Positions 62,503 to 64,000 of a stretch of 64,000 bases of DNA are shown one piece after another. A program made the translations under genes and the position numbers. The stretch is from Stieleria sedimenti (GTDB lineage: Bacteria > Planctomycetota > Planctomycetia > Pirellulales > Pirellulaceae). Below the pieces are notes generated by a model that had not been told where the DNA came from, searched no databases, and saw only the letters and a list, made by a program, of their open reading frames with translations. The stretch covers positions 1 through 64,000 of the forward strand of contig NZ_JANZKV010000042.1 in the NCBI RefSeq assembly GCF_025060895.1. The letters run 5' to 3'. Every line of letters begins with the position of its first letter. The first letter of the stretch is position 1.

Positions 62503-63434
62503 TCGTCAGCCGCATCATTGAGGCCTGTTCCGGCGCGAATGTCCCATTGAACGTCATCGCAAACGAGATAGGTGAAACCGCCGTTGAAGTAGTGCTCGGG
62601 GACCGTCGTGTCAGCGCTCGTTGGATAGAGCCCAAAATACTCCGTGTACGCTCCAATCTTGTCGGTAAGCGAGTAGCCGAAGGTCCATGATTGAGCCCAC
62701 TCCGTGAACGCATCGCCGGTTCCTTCGTCAATCGCGCGGTTGAACTGTGTGCTTCCAGCAGTGGAAACGAAGTCGTTCACCTCCCAACCGTAAATCCAGT
62801 TCAATCCTGGTAGCACTTCGTCGGCTGAGAATGCGTCATCGCCTGTCGGAACAGTCATTTGCGGGATTAGAGCCATCTCCGGTAGGATTCCATCCTGTGG
62901 AGTCAATCCTATTTTGAATCCGAGATAGAGGTCTTCGCTACCGTCGGCGGCAACACCACCCACTTCTTCGTCGGAATAATTCCAGCCTACACGCATTTCA
63001 AGCCAGTCGGCAAGGATTCCGTATCTCAGCAGAGGCTCGGGATACGAATGTGACTTGGCTGACGTCGCGCCATCATCATCAAATGTGTAGGTGTACCCGA
63101 CCTCCCATTGCGCGACACCCAAACCGACGGTGGAACTAGCCTCTGTAAAATCAGGACGGTCAGTTACCAGCGGGGCACAAAGATCTGGACCGCCACGGAC
63201 ATTTGGAACGCGACTCCATAGGAATAGCGTGCCACGTGAACAGGATTTGCACGTGCAATTGCGAGCATGCGCAGAAGCACATTCTGAAGAATCACAGCCA
63301 TACCCGGCGCAATACGATTGGGCATAGACCCAAGTGGGCGTTGCCGTCAGCAAAAAGAGACTGCACGCAACCCCGAACATTGCTTGGTCTGCAGCTTGAC
63401 AACGCAATCGGCAGAATCCGCTATTCCGTGTCAT
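62463..63434 (-). CDS. Outer-membrane protein of the phenol-degradation MetA-like transporter family
   Basis: Starting at ATG 63434, the 323-residue protein has a signal peptide (MFGVACSLFLLTATPTWVYA) and a short Cys-rich start (CAGYGCDSSECASAHARNCT, then CKSC). A beta-barrel-like body follows, beginning APLVTDRPDFTEASSTVGLG and ending in YFVGTGLSLRFK with a terminal aromatic/basic residue. The TDRPDFTE start is typical of the Phenol_MetA_deg family. It is not a TolC-like channel, although the Cys-rich start suggests metal contact. It is convergent with the P-type ATPase. Confidence 0.75.
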   Translation of the reverse strand: MTRNSGFCRLRCQAADQAMFGVACSLFLLTATPTWVYAQSYCAGYGCDSSECASAHARNCTCKSCSRGTLFLWSRVPNVRGGPDLCAPLVTDRPDFTEASSTVGLGVAQWEVGYTYTFDDDGATSAKSHSYPEPLLRYGILADWLEMRVGWNYSDEEVGGVAADGSEDLYLGFKIGLTPQDGILPEMALIPQMTVPTGDDAFSADEVLPGLNWIYGWEVNDFVSTAGSTQFNRAIDEGTGDAFTEWAQSWTFGYSLTDKIGAYTEYFGLYPTSADTTVPEHYFNGGFTYLVCDDVQWDIRAGTGLNDAADDYFVGTGLSLRFK

Positions 63435-63666
63435 TGAAAGACTTCCATTTCGTTCAACGTGTTGAATCTCTTCTATCGGCTCAGGTTTAGCACCGGCTAC
63501 AAATGTCTCTCGACGGTCCTTTTGCGCACGTCTATCGAGACCATGTTCCCGCATCGGCTTCCGCACAAAAACCACTTTGGTGTTGCGAACTAACTGGATT
63601 GGGCAAGCCTTGCGGATTACGGTCGGCGAATCCTGGTGTTTACAAACGCTTCATTCCGGTCCCACC

Positions 63667-64000
63667 CTACCGTCTTTGCTTCTTCTCCGTCGAAAGCCGG
63701 GTAGCCAGCGAGCTTAGTTGCGGATCGCTACAAAGGTGTTCGGCAAGCTCGATCATCTCACGAGACGGTGTTCCGTGCTCAAACAATGCCGAAAGGGCTG
63801 CGGCACGAACGATAGGGTTCGTGTCGTTGATCGCTAGGATTTCGAGCTGACGGGAAATCGGTTGAGTCAACCGATTCGATTTGCCGAGTGACATCGCCGC
63901 TTCAGCGCGCATCGTTGGATCTACGGAATTCAACGCGCGTAACACTGCATCGACTGCTCCGGGCGGCATCGCGTGAACTGCACCACTTAGTCGATCGATT
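63667..64000 (-). CDS. HEAT-repeat protein, 5' end outside the window
   Basis: The frame is open through the end of the window and the visible 110 residues form HEAT-like helices: AVDAVLRALNSVDPTMRAEA, then AMSLGK and NDTNPIVRAAALSALFEHG. The ATG at 63969 is probably internal, since IDRLSGAVHA precedes it in frame. Such repeats mediate protein contacts. The rest of the gene is not visible. Confidence 0.65.
   Translation of the reverse strand, partial: IDRLSGAVHAMPPGAVDAVLRALNSVDPTMRAEAAMSLGKSNRLTQPISRQLEILAINDTNPIVRAAALSALFEHGTPSREMIELAEHLCSDPQLSSLATRLSTEKKQRR

Noticed and set aside
1-64000. CRISPR array or cas genes
   Set aside because: The only regularly spaced short repeats are the six 22-bp iterons, which are contiguous without spacers and lie beside repA.
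1-64000. Insertion sequences or DDE transposase genes
   Set aside because: No transposase with recognisable catalytic motifs or matching terminal repeats was seen. The mobile genes are the integrase and relaxases.

Overview
The window looks like a planctomycete chromosome of the Rhodopirellula/Pirellulales type. The grounds are GC-rich housekeeping flanks (an MMPL exporter, an error-prone DnaE2 polymerase and LpxB), short palindromic intergenic repeats, and the style of the metal-efflux genes. This assignment is inference, because no rRNA or other taxonomic marker is present.

Layout. (1) 1-8.8 kb is chromosomal backbone: MMPL/RND-type exporter, dnaE2, a membrane protein of unknown function, and lpxB, which carries an in-frame copy of a palindromic repeat that also lies in the neighbouring intergenic region. 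(2) At 8.77 kb an intact tRNA-Asn(GTT) is followed by a tyrosine recombinase, the usual left end of an integrated element. The tail of a second recombinase lies just behind it. (3) 10.5-21 kb, nearly all on the minus strand, is mobilization module 1: unknown proteins, a VirD4/TraD-type coupling ATPase without its own membrane anchor, a separate five-pass membrane protein, a MobF (TrwC/TraI) relaxase-helicase, an accessory protein, a probable oriT, small plasmid-type genes and a 375-bp duplicated, strongly palindromic sequence. (4) 22.4-29.6 kb, on the plus strand, is the most striking part. It is a five-gene, translationally coupled operon: SIS-HAD fusion, phosphoribosyltransferase-like protein, AAA-type ATPase, unknown protein, and PfkB-family sugar kinase with two added Cys pairs. 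It looks like a phosphosugar or nucleotide-chemistry system with an ATPase switch, carried as cargo and possibly a defence or stress system. (5) 29.7-38.7 kb is a second, plasmid-like module: another coupling protein, another MobF relaxase, two small DNA-binding proteins, a second probable oriT with a motif shared with the first, an antitoxin with a dead ParE toxin, a replication initiator with six 22-bp iterons, and ParA with a small partner. (6) 38.7-42.2 kb is mixed cargo: cupin protein, membrane protein, XRE repressor with operator, RadC/JAMM protein, and a GIY-YIG protein with a partner. (7) 42.2-63.4 kb is a heavy-metal resistance island: a truncated His-rich protein, a YHS-like lipoprotein, a zinc-finger anti-sigma-like metal protein, a Cu/Ag-type RND pump with adaptor, a second Zn/Co-type RND pump with adaptor, Cys-rich small proteins, an HMA protein, two CDF-type carriers (one frameshifted), a lipoprotein thioredoxin, a CYP152-type P450 peroxygenase, a Zn/Cd-type P1B ATPase and an outer-membrane protein. 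The window ends inside a HEAT-repeat gene.

How it fits together. Two complete DNA-processing sets (relaxase, coupling protein, accessory proteins, oriT) occur without any VirB4-like or other mating-pore gene in the window, so the element is probably mobilizable with help, or its pore genes lie outside. Module 2 carries replication and partition genes and so looks like a captured plasmid. The operon at 22.4-29.6 kb lies between the two modules. The second att copy was not found, so the right end of the element is unknown. All functional calls rest on motif recognition by eye. No database search was run.
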